From: Sporobolomyces roseus
Taxonomy: Eukaryota; Basidiomycota; Microbotryomycetes; Sporidiobolales; Sporidiobolaceae
Direction: 5' to 3'
Assembly (NCBI GenBank): GCA_016617785.1
Contig: JADILM010000005.1
Location: 744,001 to 808,000, forward strand
DNA: 64,000 nt
Under the pieces are notes generated by a model. The model worked only from the letters and a program-made list of their open reading frames with translations. It did not search any database and was not told the DNA's origin. Position numbers and translations under genes: made by a program. Shown piece by piece: positions 61,882 to 64,000 of the stretch. Within the stretch, counting starts at the first letter, position 1. Each line of letters starts with the position of its first letter.

Positions 61882-62944
61882 CTAACACCTCTCACCTTTC
61901 TCCTCATCACACAATAACCCAGTAACTTTACATACTCTCTCCCTGAACCTCTCCCTCCCCCTCCTAACCGCCTCTTTCCATCTCACCCTCCAGATCTTGC
62001 CAGGTTCCAACTCTTCCTCCTCCCGACTACTCCCAGTCTTCTCTTGATCTGCCAGCCACGCTTGTCGAGCTTCATCGAGTTTTGCACGGAGCGCGAGTGA
62101 GAGCGGTGAAGGGACTGGATCGAATACGTAAGGTTTCAGTGGACCCGAGTCGAGGAGAATGTTGCATGTTGAGGGTTGAAGGAGGAGGGTAGCTATCAGG
62201 TTCAAACCTAATCGAGCCTGAGAAACGAGGGAGTCAGTAAGAGATGAGAAAGGGAGGATAAGAGGAGAAAGGGGAAAAGGTTTACTTTGGAGATTGATTT
62301 GGGTAGTTTCGAGAGTCCGAATTTCTCGACTCTGTCTCGAAGGAGCCAGAAATCTAGTTCGGATGTTACTCGAGAATAGGTCATTGAATCGGTACTGTGG
62401 ATGCCACGAGAGCCACCGACTGATCAGCATCTTTATTTCGCTCTCAGTCGAAAAGAGTAGTCTCGAGTACTCACGCTAACGAGTTCCCCTTGTTCTGAGT
62501 AAACACCTGAAACTCCTCCACCTGCATAATCTTCGTATGGTCCAAATTCCTACTTCTCGTTCTCAACTCCCTTCCTCCCTCTTCCTCTTCCCCCAACAGA
62601 TTCAAATCGACTTGAGTTTCTTCAATGACCCAACTCGTTCCGATCGAAGAAATGAAGGATGGTGCCCATTTAGGCATTTTGCCTCGTTTGTTCATCAATC
62701 GAGTTGTAGTGAGGACGTTTGAGGAAGGGTCGAAAGAACGCGAGATGACGTCGGATGAGAGGATGTGTGTGCCGTATGGAGACGGGTAGCGTTGGTTGTG
62801 AGCGAGGATTATGTAGGGTAAGGGAACTCTGGGGAGAGAGGGAAGGAAAGGCAGGGGGAGAGTTGCGAAATTAGCGAGATGTTGGGAAAGCGAGCTGATT
62901 TGAACTCACTCGTAAGTATACGAAGATTGGGATGTTTGTACCAT
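61882..62944 (-). CDS. PRELI/MSF1-domain protein (Ups1/Ups2-type lipid carrier)
   Basis: Ups proteins with Mdm35 carry phosphatidic acid or phosphatidylserine between mitochondrial membranes. The first exon encodes MVQTSQSSYTYE; spliced to the next it gives VPLPYIILAHNQRYPSPYGT, HILSSDVISRSFDPSSNVLT, TRLMNKRGKMPKWAPSFISS and GTSWVIEETQVDLN, then RNLDHTKIMQVEEFQVFTQN, all in PRELI order. The third exon reads TDSMTYSRVTSELDFWLLRD and RVEKFGLSKLPKSISK. The final exon (ending GERC) is an unusual Arg/Glu-rich C-terminal extension (WRVRWKEAVRRGRERFRERV). Which Ups paralogue it is cannot be told by eye. Confidence 0.87.
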
Positions 62945-63207
62945 CACTACAGCCTAGCTTAAACTGCTTGCGAGAGCGTGTAGACGGTGGAAGATTGTGG
63001 TGAGGAGCGAAAAAGTTGAGATTGGCGAGAGGAGCTCGCGTGCTTGTGTTGATCAGAGTGAAGGATACTTTAGGTATCAATCAGCTGTACAAGACGCTTC
63101 CTGAGCAATTTGAAGGTGATGGCAGAGTACAGGATGAGTTCATCAATTCTGCCGAAACTTTCTCTCTTCTTTCCTTCTTCACATTCACTGAATCGACGAG
63201 GCTAGCC

Positions 63208-63714
63208 ATGAGCTCCTCACAACCCAATGCATTCGATGGCGCACTCGCTGGAACCCTCTTCCCCCGACTCCTAAACCTCGCAAACCTCTCTACGACTTCC
63301 ACATCTTCCTCAACTTCGTCAACCGGTGCAAGCGATGTAGAAGCCAGAGCAGCCAAACTAGAATTGAACAAACAGGTCAGACAACTCTCTCTCGCATGTC
63401 TCCAAGCTCCATCCACTGATTCGTGAAGCGGGGTTGAATGGATAGGCATCTCAATTGAGGACGAATCTCGCTATTCTACAGATGCAAGCCAAGGGACTGG
63501 AAGCGGGTGATATGAGTCTAGAGGATCAGGATTGGCTCATCGGGGAATTGGAAAAGGAATTGGGAAGGAAAAGGTCAGTCTCGCGGTTCCTAGTCTTTTG
63601 GACAGCGCTGACTAGGTTCTTCGAAGACGAGCTGACAGACAAGAACTCGAGAAAATGGTACAATTGACGTCGTTCGAGACAAAAGGAAAGGAAGATCGAA
63701 TGGAAACGGAGTAG
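63208..63714 (+). CDS. Mediator subunit Med9-like protein
   Basis: Med9 belongs to the Mediator middle module that links activators to RNA polymerase II. Three exons, 63208-63375, 63446-63573 and 63639-63714, sum to 372 nt (123 residues). The N-terminus is short and Ser/Thr-rich after LAGTLFPRLLNLANLS. The conserved C-terminal coiled coil reads ARAAKLELNKQASQLRTNLA, then AKGLEAGDMSLEDQDWLIGE and LEKELGRKRQELEKM, the pattern of Med9 (a GD-S-x-E-x-Q hinge between two helices). Size and hinge fit; sequence conservation in Med9 is low, so confidence is moderate. Confidence 0.62.
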
Positions 63715-63824
63715 ATTCACTCGGTTTCGGACGCTGCCAAAATTCGCGCTCCATCCAGGCCATGCCCGTACGACTGGATGCGACGAGCATGCGAGATGGA
63801 GGTCTAGCTCGCGGGGATATAGCT

Positions 63825-64000
63825 GGATCAGGAGAAGGGAGGAGAGGTGCTGAATCGTTTGGAAAGGAGGTGGACGGAACTCGTTTCGGGAAATATGCAG
63901 CTCGAGATTGGTTGTTTCGCTTTGTAAGTTCTTTTCTCTCGCTCAGACAGCTCTTTAGTACTGACCGGATTGATGGACTACAGGGAGGAACAACTTGCGG
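63825..64000 (+). pseudogene. Second, near-identical copy of part of the SPF27 gene, cut by the window edge
   Basis: 176 bp match the minus-strand SPF27 segment 43940-44115 with three mismatches by my count (about 98%). The match spans the end of one exon (RWTELVSGNMQLEIGC), the whole following intron and the start of the last exon (EEQLA). It begins abruptly at GGATCAGGAGAAGGG, with unrelated sequence before it, so the upstream half of SPF27 is missing. It is a truncated duplicate; whether it continues to the SPF27 stop lies outside the window. Confidence 0.9.

Overview
The window looks like nuclear DNA of a basidiomycete fungus. Genes lie close together on both strands and nearly all are split by short GT-AG introns, mostly 55-85 nt. 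The gene set is fungal: homoaconitase of the aminoadipate lysine pathway, suicide thiazole synthase THI4, Rix1, Dbp8, a Ccc1/VIT-type transporter and a Nox-type NADPH oxidase. The NADPH oxidase suggests a filamentous or dimorphic species. A subphylum cannot be proven from the sequence; Pucciniomycotina is only a guess. I saw no transposon, CRISPR array or viral gene.

Layout. 1-13 kb: 3'-truncated CCC1 (-), an intron-containing tRNA-Val (-), THI4 (+) carrying a TPP riboswitch in a coding-region intron, two unknown small genes (-), LYS4 (-) and another unknown gene (-). 12-25 kb: an F-box-like gene (+), RIX1 (-) and DBP8 (+) sharing a 144-bp promoter, NADPH oxidase (-), an inactive-looking mitochondrial RNase III/dsRBD protein (-) and a mitochondrial thioredoxin (+) sharing 117 bp. 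26-40 kb is a paralogue-rich block: two XPG-family GEN1/Yen1-like nucleases (+) with the second F-box copy (-) between them, a GNAT acetyltransferase (+), and two tandem TPR proteins (-). 40-43 kb: a gene-poor 2.3 kb with clustered GCACAAT motifs leads into an unknown gene (+) whose frame is interrupted. 43-64 kb: SPF27 (-), acyl-CoA thioesterase (+), a Ser-rich membrane protein (-), PTH2 (-), an RRM/zinc-knuckle protein (+), a hydantoinase-B-only protein (+), NOG1 (+), an unknown Pro/Ser-rich protein (+), LSM3 (-) and U1-C (+) as a divergent pair, a PRELI/Ups-type protein (-), a Med9-like protein (+), and at the right edge a near-identical second copy of part of SPF27 (+).

Themes. Splicing genes recur (SPF27, LSm3, U1-C, RRM/zinc-knuckle), as do ribosome-assembly genes (Rix1, Dbp8, Nog1). 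Several divergent pairs share very short promoters, two of them with matched function. Local duplication is repeated: F-box, GEN1-like, TPR and SPF27. The strongest single finding is the TPP riboswitch in THI4 intron 3, followed by a 16-nt exon. Exon coordinates were worked out by hand from reading frames, splice signals and family conservation; for fully worked genes the exon lengths sum to a multiple of three.
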